Below are positions 22,171-35,000 of a stretch of 64,000 nucleotides of DNA, one piece after another. Within the stretch, counting starts at the first letter, position 1. The number at the start of each line of letters is the position of its first letter. The DNA lies in contig JAPTJF010000292.1 in the NCBI GenBank assembly GCA_029339195.1, forward strand, positions 1 through 64,000. Direction: 5' to 3'. The stretch comes from Micractinium sp. NFX-FRZ (Eukaryota > Chlorophyta > Trebouxiophyceae > Chlorellales > Chlorellaceae). The translations under genes were made by a program, and so were the position numbers. The notes beneath the pieces were generated by a model. The model was not told the DNA's origin. It did not search any database and was given only the letters and a program-made list of their open reading frames with translations.

Positions 22171-25100
22171 CCGGGGCACCAGTGCTGCTCCGTCCCATAT
22201 CTGCACGCTCCCTGGGCGCTGCAATCCAGAGGGTGGCGCAGTACAACGTGCCGGGGCTGCGCCGCAAGCGACCGTCGCAGCCACAGCAGGCGCCTGCGCC
22301 GCAGCAGCAGCCAGCGCCGCAGCCAGGCTCAGGGGCAGAAGCAGGTGCAGATGCAGACACAGACAGGGGACCTACAGATGTATGGCGGGAGCTTGGCGGT
22401 GCCACGAACGCTGCTGCTGCTGCTGCTGCTGGCGTTTGCGCATCGGGCGCAGCAGCAGAGAAGCGGCAAGGAGGCGGAGATGGCAGCCAGCAGGGGGGGC
22501 GGCCTGGAGGCGGAGCTGCCGGTCCCTCAGCAGCAGCAGGTGCCACTGGCTTGGCGGCAGAACCGGGGCAGGATGTGCCAGCGAGGGACTGGAAGCGGCG
22601 ACGGCGGCAGCAGGATGGCAGGCCTGAAGAGGAGCCGCAGCAGCAGCAGCAGCAGCAGCAGCATGGAGAGCAGCTGTTACAGCGGACGCAGCTACAGCCA
22701 GCCATGCCAGCTGAGCCCGCAGTGCTGGCAGCAGTCGCGGGGCAGGGTGCTGCCACAATAGCAGCGCCTGCCCCGAGGGCAGAGGAGGAAGCACCAGGGC
22801 CAGGAGCATATGTGTCGCAGCAGCGCGCTCGCAAGGGCAGCCAGGCGCTGGCAGAGGTACTGTCTGTGCTGCAGCGGGCGCCGTCTCCAGCCCCCGGCAG
22901 CAGCAGCGACGGCGGGAGCAGGAGCAGAGGCGGCGGCAGCAGCAGCGGCGGCAGCAGGGAAAGCGAGGCCGCCAGCCGCGGGGGCAGCCGGGACAGCAGC
23001 TCTGCACCGGCTGCCTCTCCGCACCTGTCACGAGAGCAGGTCAGGCAGGGTAGCCAGCACTTGGAAGAAGTTCTGTCCCTGCTGCAGCCCTCTGGCTCTG
23101 ACCCTGCAGTTGGCAGTGCCCGTTCGTCTTCCCTGCCCACCACGCCCTCCTCTGGCGCCGGCACGGTGGGCAGCCCGAGCAGCAGCGCTGCACGTGCCAG
23201 CAATGGTGGCAGCAGCCCTGGAAGCCGGGAGCCGCCGGTTGACCTCCCAGCAGCAGCTGAAGTGACTCCGCTGGCAGTGCATCCCAGGCAGCAGGTCGGC
23301 CAGCAGCAGCAGCAGGCGGCCAGCGCGCCAGCGGGGGCCACAGACACAGGGGAGGTGTGGCAGGCTGGTGAGGAGCAGGGCGAGCTCATCATTCCAGACA
23401 GCCAGCCCAGCCCCACGCCTTTCAAGCTGCCACGCACACACCAGCGAAAGCAACAGGAGGAGGATGAGCAGAAGCAACAACATCAACAGCAGCAGCTGCA
23501 ACCGCTGCAGCAGGTGGAGCAGCACGTAGAGCAGCGATCGCAGCAGCAGCAGCAGCGGTGGCAGCGGCAGCACGAAAAGGCAGACCTGCAGCAGGGGCAG
23601 CTGCAGGGCGAGGCCATGGAGCTTGACAGCCTCCCTGCTGCTGCTGCTGGGTCTGCAGGCAGATCTGCCCAGCTCCCAGTGCCCAGCCCGCCAGCGGTGA
23701 CAGCAGGGGGCACAGCCAGCCAGCTGGCAGGGCAGGAGCGGCCAGCTGGCAGCCCACTTGTTGTGCCAGCGCCCCAGGTGGTTGCTGCCGCGGCTGTGGC
23801 GCCTGCTGCGGCTTCACCCCTGCCAGCTGGCACATCGCCTCCGCCAGCTGGCGCCTCACCCTTTCCAGCTGGCAGCCCTGGGTTTGCGGTGGAGCTCAGC
23901 GGTTTCACCACGCCCACTGCCGGCAGGGTGCTGGGCGGGGCGGAGCAGCTGGCAGGGGAGGAGATGCCCGGCAGCACAGCAGCCAGCGGGCAGCAGCATG
24001 AGCAAGTGGCAGGGCAGGAACCACCGCTCGTGCGGGCAGCAGAGCAGGCACCGCTGCTTGAGCAGGCAGCAGAGAAGGCACAGCTGCTGCATGGGCAAGC
24101 ACATGAGCTGCATGCTGAGGTGGCTGGAGCCAGTGAAGGAGCGGGTGAGCTGGACGGAGGTGGCAGTGATCCCATGCAGCTTGACGAGCCGCTCGGCCAG
24201 CAGCAGCAGCAGCAGCAGCAGCAGTGGCAGCGAGAGCAACAGCAGGAGCAGAAACAGTGGCAGCAAGAGCAACAGCAGGAGCAGCAGCAAGAGCAACAGC
24301 AGGAGCAGCAGCAGCAGCAGCAGCAGCACCAGCCGCATGTTGGGGGCAGCGGCATCCCCGGAACAGCTGCGGGGGAGTCAGGAGCTGCTGATGCGGCAGC
24401 AGGAGGGGCAGGAGCGTTTCTCGCTGCCAGTGGTGGCAAGGAGGACGGCCGCAGCTCTGGTGGCATTGCAGCAGGGGCCGGCGTAGAAGCAGCGGCAGCA
24501 GATGCAGATGCAGGGGTGGCAGGGGCGGGGCAAGGCAGCGGGGAGGGCGGCAGCTGGTGGGAGGGGTGGCAGGGGGATCCAGACGCCTCACAGGCAAGTT
24601 CAAGCTCGAGGCCCCTTGAATGCTGCCTGTGGATTGCGCCAATGTGCCGTGTGGCTTCGAACCCTCTATGAATGCCCTCTCCAAGACGCGGCCATGCCTG
24701 CCCTTGCCCGGCCTCCCATGCACCTCTCAACGGCGTCACCCCTTGGATGTCGCCAGTAACGTACTCCTCATGCCTGCTGTACCCCCTCCTGGCCTGCAGA
24801 TGTCGCCTCCTTATGATGATGGCTGGGGCGGCGGCTGGCAAGATGATGACTTCCTGCATCACCACACCCACCCAGCTGGCCCGGCCCCAGAGGGGAGCCA
24901 GCAGCAGCAGGGCGAGTGGGACGAGGAGCAGGAGGGACAGGAGGCAGGCGAGGGGCCAGGCGGCGGCGACAGCGATCACGGCGCTCCAACAGTCTGGCGC
25001 TTCGGCAGGCCGCCGCCCACCCAGGCAAGTACTCTGACGCACCTGGCTATGGTTGCTGCCTGCCTGCACTGCTTCCCGAGGCATTGGCACATCAAGGAGT

Positions 25101-26740
25101 GCTGCTGGCCATGCCAGCTGTCGCCGCTGAGCCACAGGTGTTGCCACGTCGGGGGTTCCCGCTGCCTGGGCACATCCTGCCGCACCTGCTCTACCTATGC
25201 TGCCTGCCCGCATGCCTGCTTGCCATGCCTTGGCGACTGGCCACCACCTTGCATCTGCTGCTGGTGGCCGACACTGTAAGCAACCATGACCTCCACTGCT
25301 CCCTGCTGGCCAAAGCTAACAACAGAACGCATGTGCATGCGCCTTCGCCGCAGGCTGAGCTGGATGCCAGCGGGTGGGAGCTGGGGGTGCCTCCCGTGGT
25401 GGCCACACAGGCGCACTACGGGCAGCCGCAAGATGCGCCCTCCCACCCCGTCGTTTTTGCAGGGCGGGAGTTCAGGTGCGGTGGGTGGGTTGTGAGATGG
25501 GCCCCTGGGGTGGCACACTGGTTAGGGCAGGCTGGCAGCCTTTTGTGCGTGTGGTATGCAAGGGGGATGCAAGCCCTTTCCCTTGGATAGACGGCTCGGC
25601 TCACACACACACACTCGTCTGCCGCTGCTGTGTGTGCAGGGTGCCGACGTCAGCGGTGGGCGACCTGCCGGCATTCGCTGCCGGCACCGCCGCGCAGGCG
25701 CTGCACCGTCTGCGGCAGGAGCAAGCGCAGCAGCGCCTCCTGTGGCATGGTGGAGGCTTCTTGGCTCCGCCCGCCGATCGGCGGCGGCAGCTGCTGGCTT
25801 TCGTCCCTGCCAGGCTACCCCCCACGCGTGCAGCCACGGATGCCTGGCTGGTGGCGCGGCGCAAGCGGCGGCGGCGCGGCAGGGCCCGGCCCGGCAGCCC
25901 CGGGGGAGCAGATTTTGTGATGAACCCAAACACGGGGCAGCTGATGCCCATCGCCGGGCAGAGGTCCGCCACGGCAACTGCAGGCGGCGGCGGTGGCGGG
26001 CGCAGCACTCCCACGGCCCTGCCGGACGGGGCACAGCTGCTGGGGTCGCCCTCGCTGTGCACGTTGGGCAGCGACGGGGATGGCGGTACCGGCGGTGGAA
26101 GCTGGGAGGGCACCCCTGGGACCTCCGTGCCCGCCCAGGCAGCAGGCACAGCGGCAGCGGCAGCGGCAGCCGGGCAGGCTGGCGAGGCATCTGGGGGAAG
26201 CTCGAGCGAGGAGGAGGAGGAGGAGGGCAAACGGCTGCTGCGGCAGCAGCAAGCGTCGGAAGTAGAGGCGGAGGAGGAGGGTGACATGCTGCCATCCAGC
26301 CCCAAGTACGATGAGCGCACCTTCTTCTTCTCTAACCCGTTTCCCACCTTGCAGCTCACGCAGCAGCGGCCAGCAGCGGCAGCACGCCAGCGCCGCCAAA
26401 AGCACCAGCAGCCGGCCATGGCAGCAGCGACGCCGGGCGGGGCAGCAGGACCAGAAGCCATGCAATGGGCAGCAGCAGAGGCAGGTGGAGCGGGCACCGG
26501 TGGCGACGGCAGCAGCGACGCAGACCATACTCCGGCGATGCATCGGCTGCCCAGTGTCTGGCAGGCGCCGCAGACTGCTGGCAGCTTGCCGAATCCGCAG
26601 CTGCACTTGCGCCCATCGCGGCTGGGGGCGGCAGCTCTCGGCCTGAGCGAGCCATCTGCGCAGCAGGTTGATGGCAGCACCCCTCCCTGTGGCCAGCTGC
26701 ACCCAAGGGAGGACTCCCAAAGCAGCCTGCCGCCTGCCGC

Positions 26741-26771
<31 letters not shown>

Positions 26772-27370
26772 CCAGCCAGCGCACTGCTCAGGTCCGTGCT
26801 GAAGAGCGCGCTGAAAGGCGCGCATGGTGCCCAGGGGGAGGGCGGCAGCAGCCAGGAGCAGGAGCGGCAGCAGGGGCAGCTGCGGCGGCGGAGCTCTCAA
26901 GGCTCTGAGGGCAGCGGCAGCAGCGCCAAGCGCGTCAGCTTCGCTGCTGCAGCCGAAGGCGGCAGCCAGGCAGGAGCAGAGGGCCTTGCTGACGAGCACA
27001 CCCAGCAGCACCAGCTGCTGCATGCTCCCGCAGCCGCTGAGGGGGCCCTGGCAGCGGCAGCACAGCAGGCGGCACCCGGCGGCACGGCGGCCACCCCAAG
27101 CGAGCCAACCCTTGCTGCGCTCACAGCCGCCTCAGATTACGCGCAGCGCAGGCGGCAGCGGTTTGTGAGCCAGATCACCCCGCCCTCGCCGGGCCTGGGC
27201 AGCGGCAGCGCAGCCGCGGGTACGCCCCTGAGCCAAGCCGGCTTCAAGCAGCAGCGGTGTGTGTCGGGCAAGGGGCAGCAGCTGACCCTTCTCAGCCTGG
27301 AGGTCCATGCCGAGAGCAGGTAGGGGTGACAGGGGCTGCTGTGCCTCCCTGCCTCCGTGCCTGCTGCCTG

Positions 27371-27412
<42 letters not shown>

Positions 27413-30400
27413 TGCCTCCCTGCTTCCGTGCCTGCTGCCTGCCTGCCTGCCTCCTGCCTGCCTGCCTGCCAGCCTGCCTGCCTGCCTCGCCAGCAAGCCC
27501 CAGCTTGGCCTTCCAGCCACACTGTGCCCACTCGTCTCCCTCTTGGCATGCAGGGGCGCCCTGCTGCCGGATCCCCGCCTGGATGCCATCCGTGCGGTGG
27601 TGCTGGCAGTGGCTGACGACGACGAGGAGGTGCCAGACGGTGGGTGCCGTTCTGCCTTCTCAGTTGGTGTATGCATGGCAGGGTGTGTGGGTGCACGGCT
27701 GGCAGTGTGAGAAGCGCTGGCGTTGGTGAGCTGGGTCCTGACGGATGGCTAGCTTGGGCTCTTGACTGGGTCGGTGGGTGCCTGGGGCATTCTGCACTTG
27801 CTCCCGCTGCGCTCGTCAGTTGGCACCCTGCTCCCGCACCATTCCTGCTGCCCTTGCCCAACATGTTGCTCACAACCAGACTGTGTGTGCCCATTCTTCG
27901 GTGTGTGTAGCCAAGTACACCACTCGGGTGCTGCTGTTTGATGAGGGGCTGGCCTCGGGACAGACCCAGCAGCAGCAGCAGCAGCAGCAGCCAGCGCTTT
28001 CAGCAGGCACAGCACAGCAGCAGGGACCTCACGTGGCCAGCACAGCACAGCAACAGCAGGCACCGCAGCAGCAGCAGGGACCACACGCAGCCCCGCTGGC
28101 GCCGCCACCCCCTGCTGGCCCGTACCACCCCGCTACTGCCCTCAGCCCAGGCGGCCGCCCCTTGGTATTGGGAACAGCGCCTGCAGCAGCTTTGGGCCTG
28201 CCTGAAGGGCTGCCCGAACCCGAGATAGCGGCCCCCCCTCCGGCGGCAAGCACTGCGTTTGAAGCTCTGCTTGTGCCGGGCAGCCAGGAGGCGGCGCCCG
28301 GAGGGCACTCGCCGGCGGCGAGCTGGCGGCTTACGCCCAGAGCGGCAGCGGGGCTGAGGAACCCCGCGGCTGCCGATGCACTTGGTGACGTGCAGGTATG
28401 TGTGGTGGTGGGCAGGGCACTGGCGGCAGCATTCTGCCCGGGTTCCGTCAGAAGCTGCCTTGGGGCGCAGCTAAGGGGGGTGGAAGAAGCATGCAGCTGC
28501 TGCAGCTCTCCTTCCTGCCCCTCTCGCACCAACCCCCGCATGTGCCCATCCACCCCACGTCCCCCCCCCCCACCCAGGTCGACCTGTATGCCAGCGAGGC
28601 GGCCCTGCTGGGCGCGCTGGGCGCTGCCGTGGCGGCCGCCGACCCCGACATCCTGCTGGGCTACGAGGTGCAGCGGGGCAGCCTGGGGTACGCGGCGGAG
28701 CGGGCCACGGCGCTGGGCCTGCCCTCCCTGCTGCGCGCGCTGTCGCGTCTGCCGCGGGTGAGTCGCTGAATGGGGGAGCAGGTGGGGGACAGCAGGTCCA
28801 CTCGTGACCTCGAAAGGGCAGGGGTGCAGGCGGCAGGGTGGTGGCGTGCAGACCTGTAGAGGTGCACCGGGGGCCGCTGATGTGCCCCCAGCCAACCTGC
28901 ACTTGCCCCTCATGCTGCTCACCCACAAGCCGCCCGTTGCCAGCCGGCCTGCACCTGCATGTGCAAGCGGCGGGAGGGCCTGGGGAAGGGGGGGCGAGGC
29001 GGTGCAGAGAGCCCCTTCTAACAAGGGTTTCCCGTGTTCTCCCCAACCACTCTCCTGCAGACCGCGGGGGAGAAGGAGGCGGTGGGGGGCGGCGGCACGG
29101 ACAACCCCGCCGACGAGTTTGCCTGGCAGACCTCCAGCGGCCTGCACTGCTCGGGGCGCATCGTGCTCAACGTGTGGCGCCTCATGAGGAGCGGTGAGGG
29201 AGGTTGCAGGAAGGGTGCCAAGGAAGTTTGGGTGGGCACATGGCTGGCCGGCTGGGTGGGTGCGTGCTGGCCATGGGTGTGCTGTGGCCACAGCTGGCTC
29301 CAATGCGCCAGCACCTCTGCTCATCATTAAATCCCAACGTTGCCTTTACCTGCCCTCCCTGCACGCCTTCCCTACTCAACTCCAGCTCACCAGCTGCCCT
29401 GTTCAATTCCCCGCCTGCCTTCGCCATGTATCTTTGCCCTTCACACCCTGCAGAGCTCAAGCTGACCAGCTACAGCTTCGAGTCCTGCTGCGCCGCCGTG
29501 CTGCAGCTGCGCGTGCCGCACGTCCCCCAGGCGCAGCTGCACGCCTGGTTTGCGGGGGGGGCGGGGGCGGGGCGGTGGCGCTGCCTCGACTACTATGTGC
29601 GGCGGGCCCGCCTCAACTTGGCTCTGCTCGACCAGCTGGACCTGATTGGGCGGACGGGGGAGATGGCACGCACGTTTGGCATCGACTTCTTTTCGGGTGG
29701 GTGCTGGCTCCTCTGCATGGATGGCAGGGGCTGTGGGCAGGGCGCGGCGGCGTGGGGGCAAGGCGGTTGGGTTGGGGCTGGGGCACAGGCTGTGTGGGTT
29801 TAGGTGTGGGTTTAGGTGTGTGTGAGGGCTGTGCTGGGCGAGGCGGGCCTGGATGGGAGCATGGGAGAATCGGACCGCACCCTTGTCGCCGACACCCCCC
29901 TCGGGTCCGAGTTGGTTGGGCGCCTGCACCTCTGCCCCCCCTCCCTTTGCCTTTCCTATATTGCCGCACGTGGACCTGCCCCCCTCCTTGGTTTCTCGCC
30001 TGCCATTCTTGCTGTCCTGTCTCCCGACCTACCCAGCTCCCCCCCCCCCCCCCTTCATGGGCAGTCCTGTCCCGTGGCAGCCAGTACCGAGTGGAGTCGA
30101 TGATGGCCCGCCTGGCCCACACCCAGAACTACCTGCTGATGCACCCGGGGAGGGAGCAGGTGGCGCGGCAGCCCGCCATGGAGGCCCTCCCGCTGGTCAT
30201 GGAGCCGCGCAGCAGGCTGTACACCGACCCGCTCGTGGTGCTGGACTTCCAGGTGTGATGGGTGGGTGTGGGTGGGCGTATGGGTGCGGGTGTGCTAGAA
30301 CTTCTGGGTGCGTAGAGCCCCGTGCAGCAGGCTGTGCACCTGTGGACGTCCAGGTATGGTGGCAGCACACCTGTTGGTTTCTCGGGAGTTTTTAGCGAGC

Positions 30401-32024
30401 GCAGTGTCAGTCCCCACAGTCCTCTACACCCTTCATGAACCCCTCACCCGTCTTCTCCTGCCAACGCAACACCTCGCCTGCCCCACAATGCAACATCGTG
30501 CAGTCCCTCTACCCCTCGATGATCATCGCTTACAATCTGTGCTTCTCCACCTGCCTGGGCCGCCCCGCCCACGCGGCCGCTGCCGCCGGCAGCGCCGTCG
30601 CCACCGGCGCGCCACCCGGCGCGCTGCCCCGCCTGGGCTGCTCCGAGTTTGGCCTGCCCAGCGGCACGCTGGCGGGGGCGCTGGCTCCAGAGCGGGTCGT
30701 GGTGGCGCCCAACGGTGTTGCATTTGCGCCCAAGGAGGCGCGACCGGGGGTGCTGCCCCGGCTGCTGCAGGAGATCCTGAACACGCGCATCATGGTGGGC
30801 TGCTGGCGGTGGAGAGTGCTGGGTTGCTGGATTCTCAACTGGTCGAATGGGTGGCTGGGCGGACGGCTGGGCAAGCTGTGCACTGTCAATGGTCCTGCAA
30901 GCTGTCTCAACTGCCGCCCAGGGCACTCTTGCCAGAAGACGTCCGAACTGCTGCCCAGGGCATGCCAGGTTTCTGGCACCTCCTCTTGACACCCCACATA
31001 CTCCACTCATGCATCCGCAGGTCAAGCAAGCCATGAAGCGATCCCCCAAGAGCGCCAAGGTGCTGCTGCGCTGCCTGAACGCGCGGCAGTTTGGGCTGAA
31101 GCTCATCGCAAACGTGACATACGGATACACAGCGGCAGGCTTCTCAGGTGGGCCAGGGGCGGCGGGGCGTGGGATGCTGTGGGATACTGGGGGGAGGTGA
31201 GCGGTGCAAGTGGTGCGGCTGCCAGTGCCCGCTGCGGGCACTTTGCTGTGCAGCTGACTGGGGTGTTTCTCGCAGGCAGGCAGACAGGGAGGCAGAAAGG
31301 CAGGCAGGCAGGCAAGGCCTGCCTCCCCCATTCCTGCCGGAGCCCAAGGCTACCCTTTTCCAGCTCAGTTCAGCCCTCCTCCCTGCCGTGCCTGCTGCGC
31401 CCTCCATGCGGGTAGCTTGCCCGTGGCTGCTGGTTGACGCAGTTGTGCAGCTTGACTGCCTGCCTGCCTGCCCTGCCTGCCTGCCCTGCCTGCCTGCCTC
31501 CCTGGAAAACTCCTTGCAACCTGCCAGCACCGCTGCTGGCTTCCCTGACTAAAGGTTTTAATGCTCGCTTGAATTGACCCGTGCAGGCCGCATGCCCATG
31601 GCTGAGCTGGCAGACGCGATTGTGCAGTCGGGGCGGGAGACCCTGGAGAGCGCCATCCGCATGGTGAACGAGCATGCGGGCTGGAAGGCGCAGGTGGTGT
31701 ACGGAGACACAGGTGCGGATGGGGTGGTCATGCCCTGTGCATGCTGTGAGTGACGCCGTGTATGTGGGCTGCGCTGAGCATGCTGTGGGTGGCGGCATGT
31801 GCGCTTGGGCATAGTATGTCACAGTTGGGTTGGAAGTGCTGCAGGCGTGTGTGCTTGCGAGATGGGGTTGGTTGAGACGTGCACCACAGTGTTCGCCTTA
31901 CACCCCTGCCCTCCCCCGCCCGCCCCCCAGCTCGCGCTCTTACCCAACCCCCACCCACCTTGCTCCTGTCAACGCGTGCCCCCTCCAANNNNNNNNNNGC
32001 ACCCCAGTGTTCGCCTTACACCCC

Positions 32025-32060
<36 letters not shown>

Positions 32061-35000
32061 ATCCTTTCTTCTCCACTGTGCCTGCCGCAGACAGCCTGTT
32101 TGTGCTGCTGCCGGGGCGGTCCCGAGAGGACGCCTTCCGCATTGGGGCGGAGATTGCGTCGGCGGTGACCGCAGCCAACCCGCCGCCGGTGACGCTGAAA
32201 ATGGAGAAGGTGGGAGGTTTTTTTCGCATTGCGTTGTGGGGTGCGGCAGGAGAGGGGTGAGGCGCGGTGGCGGCCAGGTGGGGCGGATGTGGGAGTGCGT
32301 TCGCGGCCGCAGGCCCTAGTGTTGCATCACAACACAGGAGCGGGTGGATGGGGCGCCAGTGGGTGGGGCGGTGGAGTGGGGGTGCAGTGCAGTGTGTGAT
32401 GATGTGGGACAGTGTGGGGTGACTGCAGGGCGCGCTCCTATGCATCGTGCTGCGAATGCCACTGGGCACCTACCTGCCCTCCCCCGCCCGCCTCCCAGCT
32501 CGCGCTCTTACCCAACCCCCACCCACCTTGCTCCTGTCAACGCGTGCCCCCTCCAATGTGCCTCCCCATCTCCCCCAGGTCTACTCCTCCTGCGTGCTCC
32601 TCAGCAAGAAGCGGTATGTGGGCTTCTCTTACGAGTCGCCGTCACAGGTGGGTGGGGCTTGGAAAGGCTTGTGACGGGACGTGTGCGCGTCGTGTGTGTG
32701 CATTGGCGCTCTCGAAAACTGGCTGCGTCTGTGCCGTCGGCCCCGCCCCTCCCCGCCCCGCCTCACCTCAACCCGCAATCACCCTCAGGTCACCGTGGTA
32801 TCAGCTGCCAAGGGCATCAAGACAATGCGCCATGTGCTGTCTATTGTTCAACAACCAATCAGTATTGCCTTTATGCGCCCTACGCTTCCTACTGCTCAAC
32901 GACCGATCAGTTGCCTCAATGCGCCCTACGCTTCCTACTGCTCAACTCCAAATACACGCCCGCCCCCCTCCAGTGTTTGAAGCCAGGGGCATAGACTCTG
33001 GCATTGACAAGCCTGCCGCAGCAGACTCATGCTGGTCTCCGGTGGCAGCAGCTAGCAATTTCAGCGGGGCAGTTAGCCTAAATGGCAGGGCCCTGTGCAT
33101 CTTGACACCGGGATGGCGGCAGCGGCACGTGGTGCCCGCCGCCGCCCACCCACCACGGACTCCAAAGCAGCGCTGAGCCTTCAGCGCCGCACTCCTCTTT
33201 GTCAATTGCTTCTTTTTGACCGATAATGGCAGTAGCCGGTGTGCCGCAAACGTGTGCACGCGAAACTGGCTTGCACCAGGTGCAATTCGCACCCGGCTTT
33301 CAGCTGCCCGATGGGGCCATGGCCTGCCGTCAGCATGTTTGCACTGCATATTAGCGTCGTCTGGAAGCGGAAACCAGCCCGCCGGCGCACACTCTGTGAT
33401 CCCACATTCCCCATCGTGTTCGCTCCGCGCGCCCGGCGCCAACTGCGCCGCTAAAAGAACGTGTTTTGGTGCTATGGTGGGCGAGGAGGGGGAGATCCGG
33501 CGAGAAATAACGAAACAAAGCCACAGAACCGCCAGATGCAGCTCACAAGCCAAGGAATGGCCACATGTTGGTCACAGTACTGTCTTTCTACCCTGAGGCA
33601 GTGTTCCCCTCAGTCCTAACCTCCTGCTACTGATGTTTATGCATCGCACCACGCATGCATAAATGTGTTGCTTGCAGGCCACCCCCGTGTTTGACGCCAA
33701 GGGCATCGAGACGGTGCGCCGCGACGGCTGCCCCGCGGTGGCCAAGATGCAGGAGGCCGTGCTGCGCCTGCTGTTCACCAGCAAGGACCTGAGCGCGGTC
33801 AAGGAGTACTGCTGCCGGCAGTTTGGCAAGATCCTGGCGGGGCGCGTGTCGGTGGCGGACTTTGTGTTTGCAAAGGAGGTGTGTGGGGGGTGGAGGGTGT
33901 GGGGGTGGAGGGAAGTCAATTTGAGCGCAGCAGGCAGGTGCAGCCCTGCCCACCTGCGCTTGCTTTGCAGGCGCGACGCCGGCCTGACGCGGTTCCTCCC
34001 TCCCTGCTCTGCCCTCGCCCACCTGCCCTCCCAACCCACCCCTCTTTCCCCCACCCCCACCCAACGCAGGTGCGGCTGGGCACATACTCGGCCAAGGCGG
34101 CCCACATCCCGCCCGCCGCGCTGGTGGCCACACGTGCAATGACCGCAGACCCCAGGCACGCCAGGGAACGACTCGCCTGTTCGTTTCCTTGACACTTGCT
34201 GGGATCTGGGATGGGCAGGAGGCCGGCAGCCAGCCAGCCAGCGATCCATCCAGCCAGCCAAGCCCTGCTGCGCCTGACCGCCCACCTGCCCGGTTGCCCG
34301 CCTGGCTGTTTCAAACTGCCTATGCTCCTCCCACCCCTACGCGCTCCCTTCCCTCTCTCCCTTGCCTCACCACCCGCGCCTCCCCCTCCCCTTTCCGGCT
34401 GCAGGGCGGAGCCCCGGTTCGGGGAGCGGGTGCCGTACGTGGTGGTGTATGGCGAGCCGGGGGCCCGACTTTACGACATGGTTGTGCCGCCGCGTGCGCT
34501 GGTGGAGAGCCGGGGGCAGCTGCGCTTGGTGAGCACACGGCGGCTGGGGTGGCAGGGTGGGCTGTGTTGCATGCCGTGCCTTGGCTGCGTGCAGCATTGC
34601 GCCCACTAGTGCTGTGCACGCTTGCGTGCCGTGCTCGGCTGCTGCACCACCGTCTGCTGGTGCCGCTGCCCATGCTGAGCCTCGTCGTCTCCCCCCGAGT
34701 GCCGTGCTTGCAACCGCCCTGCAACGCTGCCCCTGCACTCCCATCACCGCCTGCTCCCCCCGTCCCATCACCTGCATGCGCACCCCCACAGCACAGCACA
34801 GCACAGCACAGCACAGCGCAGCTTCCACCGCATCGCCACCGCAACCGCCATGCCTTGCACACTCTCGCACCTCGTTGCCCCCTCCCTCGGGAGGCCCCAC
34901 CCCACCAACCCTCCCTCCCTCCCCTCCCCTCCCCTCCCCTCCCCTCCCACCACACAATGTTGCAGCACGGCCTGTACTACATCACCAAGGCCATCATCCC

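Noticed and set aside
22043..25213. Long minus-strand open frames (464 and 576 codons) opposite REV3 exons
   Set aside because: They are antisense readings of CAG-rich coding sequence and give Ser/Ala/Cys/Leu tracts with no domain; the plus-strand frame joins REV3 in phase.
27361..27489. Regular repeats that might suggest a CRISPR-like array
   Set aside because: They are a simple CTGC microsatellite without spacers, and the genome is eukaryotic.
32966..33600. Extra REV3 exons or a mobile element in the 1-kb intron
   Set aside because: The exon-like copies meet stops and break the frame, and I see no terminal repeats or transposase; the real exon begins at about 33679.
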